A stretch of DNA of 64,000 nucleotides, taken from contig NZ_JAHXDI010000001.1 of the NCBI RefSeq assembly GCF_023091865.1, forward strand, positions 806,001 through 870,000. The letters run 5' to 3'. The notes under the pieces are model-generated. The model saw nothing but the letters and a program-made list of their open reading frames with translations, did not search any database and was not told the DNA's origin. Made by a program: the position numbers and the translations under genes. Positions 17,038-27,691 of this stretch are shown here, piece after piece. This DNA comes from Chromohalobacter moromii. GTDB lineage: Bacteria; Pseudomonadota; Gammaproteobacteria; Pseudomonadales; Halomonadaceae. Position 1 is the stretch's first letter, and every line of letters begins with the position of its first letter.

Positions 17038-18843
17038 ATGCTGCGCAAGATTGCCCTGACATTGTGCCTAGTCGTGATGAGCCCCGTGGCACTAGGCGTG
17101 AGTGTGGGAGCGCCGCAGGTCACCTCTTATCTCAATCAGCCCTTGCGTGCCGAACTGACGCTGTCCGGTGTCGGTGATATCGACCCCCAGCGACTCAAGG
17201 TGCGTCTAGCGGATGAAGCTGCCTTCGAGGCGGCGGGACTGGGCAAGACGGCGCTCGAGATGCCGCTGAACGTTGGTTTATCGAGTGATGCCACACCGCC
17301 ACGTGTCACGATCAGCAGTCAGGCGCCGGTGGGGCGCGCGTATCTTGAATTATTGTTGGAGGTGTCATGGCCGCAAGGACGCATCCAGCAGCCGGTGACA
17401 TTACTGCTCGATCCGCCTGGCTACGTGCTGGCGAGTGCTCCTGGCGCGTCGCAGGCGGTGCAGGGAACGTCGGCGCGGCAAGCTACTTCATCGACGACCG
17501 CGACCTCTCAGCCCCAGCCTGAGTCGCCTCAGGGCGTCGTTGGGGAGGCTCGTGAGGGGGGCGAGGCCTCGCGTTCCGCGTCGGGTACCACTTCATCGAG
17601 GCAGCACGCAGGTGGGGCCGATTCTCAGCGTGCGGCCGAGCTGGAGGCGGCGCTGCAAGCTCTACGAGTACGCATGGCTTACGTCGAGCGAGAACGTGAT
17701 GCGCTGGCCGAGCGCCTCGAAGCACTCTCGCCGCTACCGCCGGTCGATGTGACCGGCGTGGCGGCCTTGCTGACACAGACAGCGTCCGATACCCCGTCGG
17801 CATCGCCCGGCGAGCAGGCAGCGTCACCCCACGACGAGACATCCCCGAGTACGCCGACTACTGCTGCCTCGCGCGAGGGCTCCTCGTCATCCTGGTTGGG
17901 GCCACTGCAGGTAGTGTTGCTGGTCGTGTTGACCGTCTTGCTGGCGCTCTGGGGGTGGCAGCGTTGGCGTAGCGGCCGCGAAGCGACCTATCAGGATATG
18001 GCGGCGCAGTTGGGGACGATGCAGCCTACCGCCAAGGCGCGCCCGATCCTCAGTGACGATGATGTACCCGAAACGGCCACCATCGACGAGGCCGATATTT
18101 ATATCGCCTATGGACGTTATACCCAGGCGCGTGAATGGCTGCAGGCGCGCCTGGCGGTACAGGAAAATGCCGAGTTACGCCTCAAATTGCTGTCGGTGTT
18201 GGGTGAACTAGGCGAGCTCGATGCGTTGGAGGGGGAGGCCGAGTGCTTCGCGTCGACGGTCAGTGATGAAACGCATCGCGAGGCGGAGGCCTTGGTGATG
18301 CATTATCGTCAAGTCGTCGCCACGCAGGCCGCCAGCGTGCCGCATGAACCGATGACGTCCTCCCCTGACATGGACGCGCTATTCGAAGGCGCCTCGGTGC
18401 CTGCCGACAACGCGAAGCCCGAGACGCCGCATGATGAATCGGATGAGGACGCCAAGGCGGTAACGCCGGCCGCACGCCCCCACGAGGAAGCCGCGCCGCT
18501 CGAGTTCGAGCCGCCCGAGGTTCCCGGCGCGCCCGCGCGCCTGGACTATCAGTTACCCGAGGTAGAGCCCACGACGGGGGCCGATTCGTACGCTGAGTCA
18601 GGTGAGTCATCACATGATGCTGCGCGTTGGGAGGTCGAGGAAGTGGCGTTCGAACCCTCGCATCTGGATAATGGGCGCGCCGCCGAGGCGCCAGCCGACG
18701 CGCTGGAGAGGGCGCGAGGGTTGCTGGCCGCCGAGGGCGAAACCACGCAGGCCAAGGCGTTGCTGCAAGTCGCTGCGCGCGCCGAAGACGATGGTGTGGC
18801 GCGCGAGGCCAGGGCGCTGATGCGTGAGTACGATGGCGTCTGA
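17038..18843 (+). CDS. fimV: FimV-like peptidoglycan hub protein
   Basis: 601 residues. Signal peptide (MLRKIALTLCLVVMSPVALG), then the FimV N-terminal domain (VTSYLNQPLRAELTLSGVG; PRVTISSQAPVGRAYLELLL; LLLDPPGYV). A Ser/Thr/Gln-rich linker and a coiled coil (about residues 205-230) precede a single membrane segment (about 285-310). The cytoplasmic part is acidic and has helical TPR-like repeats (IYIAYGRYTQAREWLQARLA) with a C-terminal FimV-like helix block. No LysM motif is obvious, unlike Pseudomonas FimV. FimV/HubP proteins organise the cell pole. It precedes truA as in Pseudomonas. ATG 17038 follows GAGG. Confidence 0.85.
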   Translation: MLRKIALTLCLVVMSPVALGVSVGAPQVTSYLNQPLRAELTLSGVGDIDPQRLKVRLADEAAFEAAGLGKTALEMPLNVGLSSDATPPRVTISSQAPVGRAYLELLLEVSWPQGRIQQPVTLLLDPPGYVLASAPGASQAVQGTSARQATSSTTATSQPQPESPQGVVGEAREGGEASRSASGTTSSRQHAGGADSQRAAELEAALQALRVRMAYVERERDALAERLEALSPLPPVDVTGVAALLTQTASDTPSASPGEQAASPHDETSPSTPTTAASREGSSSSWLGPLQVVLLVVLTVLLALWGWQRWRSGREATYQDMAAQLGTMQPTAKARPILSDDDVPETATIDEADIYIAYGRYTQAREWLQARLAVQENAELRLKLLSVLGELGELDALEGEAECFASTVSDETHREAEALVMHYRQVVATQAASVPHEPMTSSPDMDALFEGASVPADNAKPETPHDESDEDAKAVTPAARPHEEAAPLEFEPPEVPGAPARLDYQLPEVEPTTGADSYAESGESSHDAARWEVEEVAFEPSHLDNGRAAEAPADALERARGLLAAEGETTQAKALLQVAARAEDDGVAREARALMREYDGV

Positions 18844-18898
18844 GTGCGATACGCAGACGTTTGCACCACATACCCAAGACTCAACGTGACGGATATCG

Positions 18899-19825
18899 AT
18901 GGCCTTCTTCGAATTCCAGGATGACCGCCAGCCGCTGGAAGGGCGCATTGCACTCGGTGTCGAGTACGATGGCAGCGCGTACTGTGGCTGGCAGCGCCTC
19001 ACACAAGCGCCTTCGGTGCAGGCAGCGCTGGAAACGGCGCTTTCGAAGATTGCCAATGCGCCGGTGCAAGCGCTGTGCAGCGGGCGCACCGATACCGGGG
19101 TGCATGCCACGCGCCAAGTAGTGCACTTCGATGCACCGGTGTCTCGCACACAAAAAGCTTGGCTGTTCGGTACCAACGCCAAATTGCCGCGCGATATTGC
19201 GGTGCGCTGGGTGGTGCCGGTCGCCGACGATTTTCATGCGCGGCTTTCGGCCTTGGCGCGGCGCTACCGTTACGTGATTCTCAATCAGCCATCGCGGCCG
19301 GTGCTCGAGCGCGCCAATGCGACCTGGTGTCGTGAGCCCCTGGATGCCGATCGCATGCATGCCGCCGCTCAGGCGTTGATCGGCGAGCAAGATTTTTCGA
19401 GTTTTCGCGCCGCGGGCTGCCAGTCGAAAAGCTCCCATCGTCATGTACACTTCATCGAGGTGCGGCGCTATGGTCCGATGATCGTCATCGACATTCAGGC
19501 CAATGCGTTCTTGCATCACATGATCCGCAATATCGCCGGCGCATTGGTGGCCGTTGGGCGTGGCGATCACCCGACGACCTATCCTGGCGAGTTGTTGGCG
19601 CTGCGCGACCGAACGCAGGGCAATGTCACGGCGCCGGGTTGCGGGCTGCATTTCGTCGACGTGTACTACGATGAGCGCTTCCCATTGCCACAAGAGCCGC
19701 TTGGCCCGAACATGCTGGCGTTCGTCGGGGAATGGAGCGGCGAGCGCACGTTGCCGGATAGCGAGTGGGCGCGTGCGCGTCGCCAGCGCCGCGTCCATCC
19801 ACCGCGTCGAGAGGTGTCGTCATGA
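18899..19825 (+). CDS. truA: tRNA pseudouridine(38-40) synthase TruA
   Basis: 308 residues, slightly longer than the usual 260-270 because of N- and C-terminal extensions. GVEYDGSAYCGWQ and the catalytic aspartate in CSGRTDTGVHA (Asp65) identify it; the later FSSFRAAGCQSKS and NAFLHHMIRNIAG are also typical. It converts uridines in the anticodon stem of many tRNAs. The stop codon overlaps the trpF start (ATGA), so the two are translationally coupled. Confidence 0.95.
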   Translation: MAFFEFQDDRQPLEGRIALGVEYDGSAYCGWQRLTQAPSVQAALETALSKIANAPVQALCSGRTDTGVHATRQVVHFDAPVSRTQKAWLFGTNAKLPRDIAVRWVVPVADDFHARLSALARRYRYVILNQPSRPVLERANATWCREPLDADRMHAAAQALIGEQDFSSFRAAGCQSKSSHRHVHFIEVRRYGPMIVIDIQANAFLHHMIRNIAGALVAVGRGDHPTTYPGELLALRDRTQGNVTAPGCGLHFVDVYYDERFPLPQEPLGPNMLAFVGEWSGERTLPDSEWARARRQRRVHPPRREVSS

Positions 19826-20457
19826 AGACGCCGGTGCAGCGAACTCGCGTCAAGATATGCGGCCTGACGCGTGAGGAAGACATCGAAGCGGCTGTGGCGG
19901 CGGGGGCCGATGCACTGGGCTTCGTGATGTGGCCTGGCAGCGCGCGGGCCATCGATGAAGCGCGCCTGGCGCGGCTATCGGCATGCGTGCCGCCCTTCGT
20001 TACACGAGTAGGGTTGTTCGTCGACCAGCCGCCGGACGAGATTAGGCGTTGCGCGCGGCATCTTGATTTGGTGCAGTTGCATGGTGACGAGACCGCCGAG
20101 GCGTGTGCGCATCTGGATATTCCCTGGATCAAGGCCTTGCGCATGCGCGACGGGCTCGACTTGCACGCCGAGGCTACGCGTTATGCCGGCGCGCGCGGCC
20201 TGCTGCTGGATGCCTATCGTCCCGGCATGCCGGGAGGGACGGGTGAGACCTTCGACTGGTCGCGAATCCCCGCAAACCTGGCAAAACCTGTTATTCTCGC
20301 AGGAGGTTTGACGGCAACCAATGTTGCCGAAGCCATTCAGCGGGTGCGGCCCTACGCCGTCGATGTCTCGGGAGGCGTCGAGGCGGCCAAGGGCGTCAAA
20401 GATCCCGCGAGCATCCGGGCATTTCTGTCCCAAGTGTTCCATACCCAAGCCCCATAG
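19822..20457 (+). CDS. trpF: Phosphoribosylanthranilate isomerase TrpF
   Basis: 211 residues. Barrel motifs are clear: [17 protein letters not shown] at the N-terminus with the catalytic Cys, LHGDET, LLDAY and [15 protein letters not shown], then VDVSSG-like DVSGGVE near the C-terminus. It catalyses the third step of tryptophan synthesis. ATG overlaps the truA stop codon; trpB follows within eleven bases. The trpF-trpB-trpA cluster sits inside the truA-accD block, whereas Pseudomonas keeps trpBA elsewhere. Confidence 0.95.
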   Translation: MKTPVQRTRVKICGLTREEDIEAAVAAGADALGFVMWPGSARAIDEARLARLSACVPPFVTRVGLFVDQPPDEIRRCARHLDLVQLHGDETAEACAHLDIPWIKALRMRDGLDLHAEATRYAGARGLLLDAYRPGMPGGTGETFDWSRIPANLAKPVILAGGLTATNVAEAIQRVRPYAVDVSGGVEAAKGVKDPASIRAFLSQVFHTQAP

Positions 20458-20468
20458 AGGTGTCATTC

Positions 20469-21683
20469 GTGACCAAGTTCAGCGACCTGACCCGACTGCC
20501 GGACGCCCAAGGCCATTTTGGTCCTTACGGTGGCCGGTTCGTCTCGGAGACTCTGAGCTTCGCCCTGGAAGAGTTGGAGAAGGTTTACATGAGCCTTCGT
20601 GACGATGCCGATTTCCAGGCCGAATTCGACCGTGATCTGGCCCATTACGTGGGCCGCCCGTCTCCGCTGTACCACGCTGAACGATGGTCCAAGCAGATCG
20701 GTGGTGCGCAGATCTGGCTCAAGCGCGAAGATCTCAACCACACCGGCGCCCACAAGGTGAACAACACCATCGGCCAGGCGTTGCTCGCCAAGAAGAGCGG
20801 CAAGCCGCGCGTCATCGCCGAGACCGGTGCCGGCCAGCATGGCGTGGCCACGGCCACCGTCGCCGCGCGGCTGGGGCTCAAGTGCGAGATCTACATGGGC
20901 GCCGAGGACGTCGAGCGCCAGAAGCTCAACGTCTATCGCATGCGCCTGCTGGGGGCCGAAGTGCATCCGGTCGAGTCCGGGTCGCGAACCCTCAAGGACG
21001 CCATGAACGAGGCGCTGCGCGACTGGGTGACCAATGTCGACGATACCTTCTACATCATCGGTACCGTGGCCGGCCCGCATCCTTATCCGGCCATGGTGCG
21101 CGACTTCACGTCGGTGATCGGTCGCGAAGCCCGCGAGCAGAGCTTCGCTCAGATCGGTCGCCTGCCGGATGCCCTGGTGGCCTGCGTCGGGGGCGGCTCC
21201 AACGCCATCGGCCTGTTCTATCCGTTCCTCGAGGATGAAGAAGTGGCGATGGTGGGTGTCGAGGCCGGTGGCGACGGTGTCGAAACGGGGCGTCATGCCG
21301 CACCGTTGACTGCCAATGCGCCCAGCGGTGTGCTACATGGCAATCGGACTTACCTGATGTCCGACGCGAGTGGCCAGGTGTCGGATACGCATTCGATCTC
21401 CGCCGGTCTCGACTATCCTGGCGTCGGCCCCGAGCACGCACTGTGGAAGGACGTCGGTCGCGTCAATTACGTGGCCGCCAACGACGATGCGGTGCTCGAG
21501 GCGTTTCGCGAGTTGACCCGCATCGAGGGCATCATGCCCGCGCTTGAATCGGCTCATGCGCTGGCCCATGCCAAGGTGATGGCGGCGTCCATGCGCCCCG
21601 ATCAGCACATCGTCGTCAATCTTTCCGGGCGTGGCGACAAGGACATTCACACGGTGGCCAAGCTCGACGGTCTGGAATTTTGA
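20469..21683 (+). CDS. trpB: Tryptophan synthase beta chain TrpB
   Basis: 404 residues. The PLP lysine lies in [21 protein letters not shown], the phosphate-binding GGGSNAIG and SGRGDKD complete the family motifs. It makes tryptophan from indole and serine with TrpA. GTG 20469 is chosen because AGAGG lies eight bases before it; a GTG at 20460 is part of that site. The gap to trpF is eleven bases, so the cluster is one operon. Confidence 0.95.
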   Translation: MTKFSDLTRLPDAQGHFGPYGGRFVSETLSFALEELEKVYMSLRDDADFQAEFDRDLAHYVGRPSPLYHAERWSKQIGGAQIWLKREDLNHTGAHKVNNTIGQALLAKKSGKPRVIAETGAGQHGVATATVAARLGLKCEIYMGAEDVERQKLNVYRMRLLGAEVHPVESGSRTLKDAMNEALRDWVTNVDDTFYIIGTVAGPHPYPAMVRDFTSVIGREAREQSFAQIGRLPDALVACVGGGSNAIGLFYPFLEDEEVAMVGVEAGGDGVETGRHAAPLTANAPSGVLHGNRTYLMSDASGQVSDTHSISAGLDYPGVGPEHALWKDVGRVNYVAANDDAVLEAFRELTRIEGIMPALESAHALAHAKVMAASMRPDQHIVVNLSGRGDKDIHTVAKLDGLEF

Positions 21684-21685
21684 GC

Positions 21686-22495
21686 ATGACTATGAATCGT
21701 ATCGATCAACGTTTTGCGGCGCTCAAGGCCCAGTCGCGCCGTGCCTTGATTCCGTACATCACTGCCGGCGATCCCGCGCCACAGTATACCGTTGGCTTCA
21801 TGCACGCCTGTGTCGAAGCGGGCGCCGATGTGCTGGAATTGGGCGTGCCGTTTTCCGACCCCATGGCCGATGGGCCGGTGATCCAGAAAGCTTGCGAGCG
21901 CGCGCTCAAGCACGGGACGCGTCTGGCCGATGTGCTCGACATGGTGGCGTCGTTTCGCGAGTCTGACTCGACAACGCCGGTGGTGTTGATGGGATATCTC
22001 AATCCCATCGAGCGCATGGGCTACGAGGCGTTCGTCCGGCGTGCGCGGGATGCGGGCGTCGACGGCGTGTTGATGGTCGACATGCCGCCTGAAGAAGCCA
22101 CGGCGATAGCGCCACTGTTTGCCGAGTATGGTCTGCAGTCGATCTTCCTACTGGCCCCTACCACCTCGTCCTCCCGGGCAGCTACAATATGTGCGCACGG
22201 CGAGGGTTATTTGTACTATGTATCACTCAAGGGTGTGACGGGTGCTGCGTCGCTGGATGTCGAGGCCGTGGCGCGGCAGTTAGCGCCGCTACGCGAGATG
22301 ACCGATTTGCCGTTATGTGTCGGCTTCGGCATTCGCGATGGCGAGACCGCTGCGGCGGTCGGCCGGGTAGCCGATGGCGTCATCGTCGGCAGTGCACTGG
22401 TGTCGCGTATCGCCGAAAACGCCGAACGCCCCGAGGCAATACCGGCGGCGCTAAAGGCTGTGCTTGGCGACATGCGCGATGCGCTTGATCGCTGA
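21686..22495 (+). CDS. trpA: Tryptophan synthase alpha chain TrpA
   Basis: 269 residues. Catalytic Glu is in [16 protein letters not shown] and the catalytic Asp in [13 protein letters not shown]; the loop GVTGAA and the phosphate-binding GFGIRDGE and IVGSALV are typical. It splits indole-glycerol phosphate and passes indole to TrpB. The start is ATG 21686, two bases after the trpB stop; ATG 21692 is an alternative. accD follows after 90 bases. Confidence 0.95.
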   Translation: MTMNRIDQRFAALKAQSRRALIPYITAGDPAPQYTVGFMHACVEAGADVLELGVPFSDPMADGPVIQKACERALKHGTRLADVLDMVASFRESDSTTPVVLMGYLNPIERMGYEAFVRRARDAGVDGVLMVDMPPEEATAIAPLFAEYGLQSIFLLAPTTSSSRAATICAHGEGYLYYVSLKGVTGAASLDVEAVARQLAPLREMTDLPLCVGFGIRDGETAAAVGRVADGVIVGSALVSRIAENAERPEAIPAALKAVLGDMRDALDR

Positions 22496-22585
22496 GTCGG
22501 TCATGCGAGCCCCTACTATTCGCTGCATTGGGCCACGGACGTGGCTCGATGCGTCAGACAAGCAACACGGAAGCGTCTCAGAACC

Positions 22586-23518
22586 ATGAGCTGGCTAGAC
22601 AAAATTGTGCCGTCGATGAGCCGTACCCAGCGAACCGATCGCCGGAAAAGCGTGCCTGATGGCCTGTGGCGTAAGTGCCCCAATTGTGAGGCGGTGCTCT
22701 ATCTTCCCGAGTTGGAGCGCCATCAGAGTGTGTGCCCCAAGTGCGATCATCATCTGCGCCTGACCGCACGCAAACGACTCAACTGGTTCCTGGATACGGA
22801 AGGTCGCGAGGAGATCGCCGCCGACCTGCAGCCCAGCGATCGACTCAAGTTCCGCGACTCCAAGAAATACAAGGATCGCTTGGCGGCGGCTCAGAAAGCC
22901 ACCGACGAAAACGATGCCTTGATTGCCATGCGCGGTAAGCTCGATGGCTTGCCGGTAGTCGCGGTGGCGTTCGAATTCAGTTTCATGGGCGGTTCCATGG
23001 GGGCCGTGGTGGGCGAGAAGTTCGTGCGTGCCGCGACCCAGGCGCTGGAAGAGGGCGTACCTCTGGTCTGCTTCGCTGCATCCGGCGGTGCCCGCATGCA
23101 GGAAGCGCTTTTCTCGCTGATGCAGATGGCCAAGACATCCGCTGCCTTGGAAAAGCTCAAGCAGGCGGGCGTGCCCTACATGTCGGTGTTGACCGACCCT
23201 GTCTTCGGTGGGGTATCCGCGTCGTTGGCGATGTTGGGCGATCTCAATATCGCTGAGCCTAATGCCTTGATCGGATTCGCTGGGCCGCGTGTCATCGAGC
23301 AGACCGTGCGCGAGCAGTTGCCGGAAGGTTTCCAGCGCAGCGAATTTCTGCTCGAACACGGCACTGTGGATATGATCGTGCATCGCCATGATATGCGAGC
23401 GCGCCTGGGCGGTGTCATGCGCAAGCTGACGCATCAGTCGCGTTTCGGCCAGGACAGCGAAGCCGATGAAGCGCCGGCCCAAAGCACACTGGACGAGTTC
23501 TCCCAGGCCGATCACTGA
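22586..23518 (+). CDS. accD: Acetyl-CoA carboxylase carboxyltransferase subunit beta
   Basis: 310 residues. An N-terminal four-cysteine zinc ribbon (CPNCEAVLY ... CPKCDHH) precedes the carboxyltransferase domain with [28 protein letters not shown] and [12 protein letters not shown]. With AccA it transfers carboxyl to acetyl-CoA, the first step of fatty acid synthesis. The start [11 protein letters not shown] is conserved in the family. folC begins on the base after the stop codon. Confidence 0.96.
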   Translation: MSWLDKIVPSMSRTQRTDRRKSVPDGLWRKCPNCEAVLYLPELERHQSVCPKCDHHLRLTARKRLNWFLDTEGREEIAADLQPSDRLKFRDSKKYKDRLAAAQKATDENDALIAMRGKLDGLPVVAVAFEFSFMGGSMGAVVGEKFVRAATQALEEGVPLVCFAASGGARMQEALFSLMQMAKTSAALEKLKQAGVPYMSVLTDPVFGGVSASLAMLGDLNIAEPNALIGFAGPRVIEQTVREQLPEGFQRSEFLLEHGTVDMIVHRHDMRARLGGVMRKLTHQSRFGQDSEADEAPAQSTLDEFSQADH

Positions 23519-24820
23519 ATGTCTGATACGACCACTCTGGAGGCTTGGCTGGCGCATCTCGAGCGCCAGCACCCCGTGGCCATCGATCTGGGGCTCGAGC
23601 GGGTCACTGCGGTTGCCACGCGCTTGGGACTCAATGCCAGAGCGCTGGCGGGGCGTGTCATTACGGTAGCCGGCACCAACGGCAAGGGCTCGACCGTGGC
23701 CATGCTCGATGCGCTGGCACGTGAGCATGGCTGGCGCAGCGCCGCTTATACATCACCGCATCTACAGCGTTACAACGAACGCCTGTGCTTCGATGGCCAA
23801 GAGGTCGATGATGCCGCTTTGGTCGAGGCCTTCGAGGCTGTCGAAGCGGCCCGCCTTGCAGATGAAGAGATTAGCCTTACTTACTTTGAAGTCGGCACAT
23901 TGGCTGCCTTGTGGTTGATTATGCGCCAACAACCCGATGTTGCGTTGCTTGAAGTGGGGCTGGGGGGGCGGTTGGACGCGGTCAACGTCATCGACTCGGA
24001 CGTGGCGGTGGTCACCACCGTAGCTCAAGATCATGCCGCCTTTCTGGGCACGCATCTCGAGACCATCGGTCAGGAAAAGGCCGGCGTCATGCGTCCAGGT
24101 CGCCCGGCGGTGCTGGGTAGTACCGCCTTGCCGGCGAGTGTTCGCCAGCATGCCGAGAGCCTGGCGGCGCCGGTATTTGCGCTTGGCGAGCGTTTCGACT
24201 GGCAAGCCACAGCCGACGGCTGGCAGTGGCAGGGCGAAACCATCACTGGCGAGGCCCTGACTCTGAGTGCGCTCCCCGATCCCTACCTGCCATTGGACAA
24301 TGCCGCGACGGCATTGCAGGCACTGGCGTTGGCGGGGATTTCCCTGGAGGGATCGGCGTGCCAGCGGGCATTTGGTCGAGCCGTACTGCCCGGGCGGCTG
24401 CAATGGCAGGGCCCCTGGTGTCTAGATGTCGGTCATAACCCGCATGCCGCCGCCTATGTTGCTAGCTCCTTGGCACAGCGTCCGGCGCGCGGGCGACGTC
24501 TTTGTCTGCTGGGCATGCTGGCGGACAAGGATGCCAAGGGTGTGATCGAGGCGCTGGCGCCTCAGATCGATGCCTGGGTCCCGGTATCGTTGAGCGGTGA
24601 TCGCGCGCGCGATGCTGAGCAGTTGGCCGCCTTTTTGGCGACGTGCGACGCTCAGGTGTTGCATTGCGCCGCGTCGCCGGACGCTGGCGTACGCTGGTTG
24701 CACACCAACATGGACAATGGCGACGAGGTGCTGGTCTGCGGCTCGTTCTGGACCGTCGCGGAGGCTTCGACCACCCTTGAATCACTCGGGGTCGTGGCGA
24801 GCCCAAGGAGTGTGTCATGA
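23519..24820 (+). CDS. folC: Bifunctional folylpolyglutamate / dihydrofolate synthase
   Basis: 433 residues. Mur-ligase-type ATP site VAGTNGKGSTVAMLDAL, SPHLQRYNER, FEVGTLAAL and the metal/substrate block LEVGLGGRLDAVN are all present; the C-terminal domain has LDVGHNPHAA. It adds glutamate to dihydropteroate and folates. The gene starts directly after the accD stop and its stop overlaps the dedD start (ATGA), so it is translated in a coupled row. Confidence 0.95.
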   Translation: MSDTTTLEAWLAHLERQHPVAIDLGLERVTAVATRLGLNARALAGRVITVAGTNGKGSTVAMLDALAREHGWRSAAYTSPHLQRYNERLCFDGQEVDDAALVEAFEAVEAARLADEEISLTYFEVGTLAALWLIMRQQPDVALLEVGLGGRLDAVNVIDSDVAVVTTVAQDHAAFLGTHLETIGQEKAGVMRPGRPAVLGSTALPASVRQHAESLAAPVFALGERFDWQATADGWQWQGETITGEALTLSALPDPYLPLDNAATALQALALAGISLEGSACQRAFGRAVLPGRLQWQGPWCLDVGHNPHAAAYVASSLAQRPARGRRLCLLGMLADKDAKGVIEALAPQIDAWVPVSLSGDRARDAEQLAAFLATCDAQVLHCAASPDAGVRWLHTNMDNGDEVLVCGSFWTVAEASTTLESLGVVASPRSVS

Positions 24821-25476
24821 AATATGGAATTCGTGAGCGGGTCAGTGGCGCGATCATCCTCGTCGCGTTGGCAGTGATTTTCCTACCTATGTTGCTCGAT
24901 GAGCCGACTCCGCGGAGCGAGCGCCCCGAGCCGGTACTTGCCATCGAGCAGCCGATTTCCGTTGATCAGCGTGATGTCGACTCTCCCGAGCCGCCTGCCA
25001 ATCTTGAAGAAGACGCGGACAATGACAGGGTCGTCGAGCCATCGACCGAGGCCCAGCTCGGTCAATCCGACGCCGATGCTGCTTCGCAGCCAGCGTCTTC
25101 GCAGCCAGCGGGTTCCGATGACGGCGAGGCATCCGATGAAGCGGATTCCGTGAACGACGATCCTATTGCCGCCATCGCTGAGCAGTCGGCATCGTCGGAA
25201 GCGCAAGGGGACACTGGCGAGTCGCCAACGACATCCGAGGTGCAAGACGGCTGGGCAGTGCAGGTTGGTAGCTTCGGGCAACCGGACAATGCCAAACGGC
25301 TCGTCGAAAAGCTCTCGTCACAAGGGTTCGATGCCTATCAGCGTCCGCGCGACAATGATCTGACCACGGTGTACGTCGGTCCGTTTGGGACCTCCGATGA
25401 AGGTGAGCGCGTGCGCACCGAACTCAAGGAAGACGCCAATATCCAGGGGCTCTTGATTCGCGTGCGGGAGGAGTGA
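24817..25476 (+). CDS. dedD: DedD-like SPOR domain protein
   Basis: 219 residues. A short cytoplasmic start MKYGIRERVSG and one membrane segment (AIILVALAVIFLPMLL) are followed by a long acidic, Ser-rich linker and a C-terminal SPOR domain (about residues 145-218): GWAVQVGSFGQPDNAKRLVEKL ... TTVYVGPF. SPOR domains bind denuded septal glycan, and DedD stabilises the division machine. The overlap with folC and position before cvpA match the order in Pseudomonas. The very acidic linker is in keeping with a halophile. Confidence 0.88.
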   Translation: MKYGIRERVSGAIILVALAVIFLPMLLDEPTPRSERPEPVLAIEQPISVDQRDVDSPEPPANLEEDADNDRVVEPSTEAQLGQSDADAASQPASSQPAGSDDGEASDEADSVNDDPIAAIAEQSASSEAQGDTGESPTTSEVQDGWAVQVGSFGQPDNAKRLVEKLSSQGFDAYQRPRDNDLTTVYVGPFGTSDEGERVRTELKEDANIQGLLIRVREE

Positions 25477-26072
25477 TGACGCTGACCTGGCTCGACTGGG
25501 CCTTCTTGGCGGTTTTGACCGTCTCCATGCTGGCCGGTTTCATGCGGGGGCTGGTGCGCGAAGCGCTGGGACTAGCGGCCTGGGTGGCGGCATTGTTGGG
25601 CGCGCGAATGTTCGCCCCGGCGGTAGCCGAGATGATGGCACCCTATATCGATCATCCCGAAATCCGTCTGGTGCTGGGCTTCGTTCTGGTGATTTTCGTC
25701 ATCGTCATGCTCTGCGGGTTTTTGATCCGCATGATCAACGCCGCCATCGAATGGGTCGGCATGGGATTTTTCAATCGTGTTGCCGGCGCGACGTTTGGCG
25801 CCGCGCGCGGTGCCTTGATTCTGGTATTGGCGACGGTCATCTTGACGTTGACGCCTTTGTCAGGGATCGCCGCGTGGCAGAATGCGCAGTTGCGTCCGGC
25901 CTTCGAGCAGTTGCGTGACTGGTCGGTGGACCGCCTGGAGGCGTGGGAAATCGACACTTCAGGTGCCGAACGTGCCTTGCGTGATACGGGACGCGAGGCG
26001 GCCGGCCAAGTGCTGGAAACGTCGCCCGAGGCACCTGCATCGAACGCATCATCGGATACGAAGGCGCCTTGA
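25476..26072 (+). CDS. cvpA: CvpA family membrane protein
   Basis: 198 residues with four membrane segments in the CvpA pattern: WLDWAFLAVLTVSMLAGFMRGLVREALG, a segment after it, LRLVLGFVLVIFVI and GARGALILVLATVI. CvpA is named for colicin V export in E. coli and affects envelope and bile resistance; molecular role is unsettled. ATG 25476 overlaps the dedD stop (TGATG). Upstream of purF, as usual. Confidence 0.88.
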   Translation: MTLTWLDWAFLAVLTVSMLAGFMRGLVREALGLAAWVAALLGARMFAPAVAEMMAPYIDHPEIRLVLGFVLVIFVIVMLCGFLIRMINAAIEWVGMGFFNRVAGATFGAARGALILVLATVILTLTPLSGIAAWQNAQLRPAFEQLRDWSVDRLEAWEIDTSGAERALRDTGREAAGQVLETSPEAPASNASSDTKAP

Positions 26073-26102
26073 AGGCGCCTCGATGCGTGACAGGCTTTAA
26101 CC

Positions 26103-26130
26103 GCGAACGGCATTCATCGCAGCCGTTCGC
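26103..26130 (+). other. purF leader hairpin
   Basis: Nine-base stem GCGAACGGC / GCCGTTCGC with a ten-base loop in the 87-base cvpA-purF gap, 29 bases before the purF start. A second inverted repeat AGGCGCC-TTGAA-GGCGCCT (26062-26080) spans the cvpA stop. No T tract follows either, and no PurR operator was seen. Confidence 0.45.
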
Positions 26131-26159
26131 TACTCTCAAGGCAAGCGAGGAAAGGCACA

Positions 26160-27680
26160 ATGTGCGGTATCGTGGGCCTCATGGCCAACCAGGCGGTCAA
26201 TCAGTCGCTGTATGACGCGCTGACAGTGCTCCAACACCGTGGCCAGGATGCCGCCGGGATGATGACATGGCATGAGGGACGCTTCCTGCTGCGCAAGAGC
26301 AATGGCCTGGTGCGTGACGTGTTTCATACGCGCCACATGACGCGTCTGCGCGGCAACATGGGGATTGGGCATATTCGCTATCCGACCGCCGGCTCATCGA
26401 GCGAAGCGGAATCGCAGCCGTTCTACGTCAACTCGCCTTACGGGATCTCGCTGGCGCACAACGGCAATCTGACCAATTCCGAACAGCTCAAGCGTGAGTT
26501 GTTCTTTTCCGATCTGCGCCACATCAATACCAGCTCCGATTCCGAGGTCCTGCTCAATGTGTTCGCGCACGAGCTGGGCAAGCAAGGGCACGACCTCTCG
26601 CCAGATGACATCTTCGATGCCGTACGTCGCGTCCATCGTCGCTGTCAGGGCGGTTATGCTGCGGTTGCGTTCATCAATGGCTTCGGCATGGTCGCGTTTC
26701 GTGATCCGCATGGGATTCGCCCGGTGGTCTATGGCACCCGCGACAGTGACGATGGCCAGGACGTGATGATCGCCTCTGAGTCGGTGGCGCTGGATGTCGG
26801 CGGCTTCGAGCTGTGTCGCGATCTGGCGCCCGGTGAGGCGATCTTCATCGAGACCGAGGGCAATCGGGTGCATACCCAGCAGTGTGCCGACCGCCCGCAA
26901 TTGACGCCGTGCATCTTCGAACATGTCTACCTGGCGCGCCCCGACTCGATCCTCGATGGCGCCTATGTTTACGGTACGCGCATGGAGATGGGTCGCAAGC
27001 TGGGCGATCGTATCCAGCGCGACTGGCCTGAGCATGACATCGACGTAGTGATTCCGATCCCCGATACCTCGCGGACCTCGGCGCTGGAAATGGCGCAGCA
27101 TCTGGGCGTGACGTATCGCGAAGGCTTCATGAAGAATCGCTATATCGGGCGGACCTTCATCATGCCGGGGCAGACGCAGCGCAAGAAATCGGTGCGTCAG
27201 AAGCTCAACGCCATCGACGTTGAGTTCGCCGGCAAGAACGTGCTGTTGGTCGACGACTCCATCGTGCGCGGTACCACGTGTAAGCAGATTATCCAGATGG
27301 CTCGCGAGGCTGGTGCGCGCAAGGTCTACTTCGCTTCCGCTGCGCCGCCGGTGCGTTACCCCAATGTATATGGCATCGACATGCCGGTGGCATCGGAATT
27401 GATCGCGCATGGGCGTAGCGAAGAGGAAGTCGGTGAGCTCATAGGCGCCGATCGAATCGTCTATCAGAAACTCGAGGACCTCAAAGCGGCCTGCCGCGAC
27501 GTCAATCCCTCGCTCGAGGAGTTCGACTGCTCGGTTTTCGATGGTGAGTACGTGACCGGTGATATCGATGCAGCTTATCTGGCCGATCTCGAGGCTGCGC
27601 GTAACGATGTAGCCAAGCGCCAGGAGAACTCAGTGCACGCTGTGGTCGACCTGCATAACGATGTCGAAGAAGAAGACTGA
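26160..27680 (+). CDS. purF: Amidophosphoribosyltransferase PurF
   Basis: 506 residues. The N-terminal catalytic Cys is residue 2 (MCGIVGLMA), exposed when Met is removed; [11 protein letters not shown] completes the glutaminase part. The C-terminal phosphoribosyltransferase domain has [17 protein letters not shown], the PRPP loop, and [12 protein letters not shown]. It commits PRPP to purine synthesis. It precedes metZ by eleven bases. Confidence 0.96.
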   Translation: MCGIVGLMANQAVNQSLYDALTVLQHRGQDAAGMMTWHEGRFLLRKSNGLVRDVFHTRHMTRLRGNMGIGHIRYPTAGSSSEAESQPFYVNSPYGISLAHNGNLTNSEQLKRELFFSDLRHINTSSDSEVLLNVFAHELGKQGHDLSPDDIFDAVRRVHRRCQGGYAAVAFINGFGMVAFRDPHGIRPVVYGTRDSDDGQDVMIASESVALDVGGFELCRDLAPGEAIFIETEGNRVHTQQCADRPQLTPCIFEHVYLARPDSILDGAYVYGTRMEMGRKLGDRIQRDWPEHDIDVVIPIPDTSRTSALEMAQHLGVTYREGFMKNRYIGRTFIMPGQTQRKKSVRQKLNAIDVEFAGKNVLLVDDSIVRGTTCKQIIQMAREAGARKVYFASAAPPVRYPNVYGIDMPVASELIAHGRSEEEVGELIGADRIVYQKLEDLKAACRDVNPSLEEFDCSVFDGEYVTGDIDAAYLADLEAARNDVAKRQENSVHAVVDLHNDVEEED

Positions 27681-27691
27681 GGAGGTGAAAT

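Noticed and set aside
18881-19798. Open frame antisense to truA (305 codons)
   Set aside because: Mirrors the truA frame with no ribosome site.
22595-23728. Long open frame antisense to accD and folC (377 codons)
   Set aside because: Overlaps two certain genes and shows the composition of a shadow frame.
26062-26080. Terminator at the cvpA stop
   Set aside because: The stem AGGCGCC/GGCGCCT has no T run after it, so read-through into purF is expected.
26394-27410. Long open frame antisense to purF (338 codons)
   Set aside because: It lies fully within purF, has no ribosome site and no recognisable domain; GC-rich third positions create such shadows.
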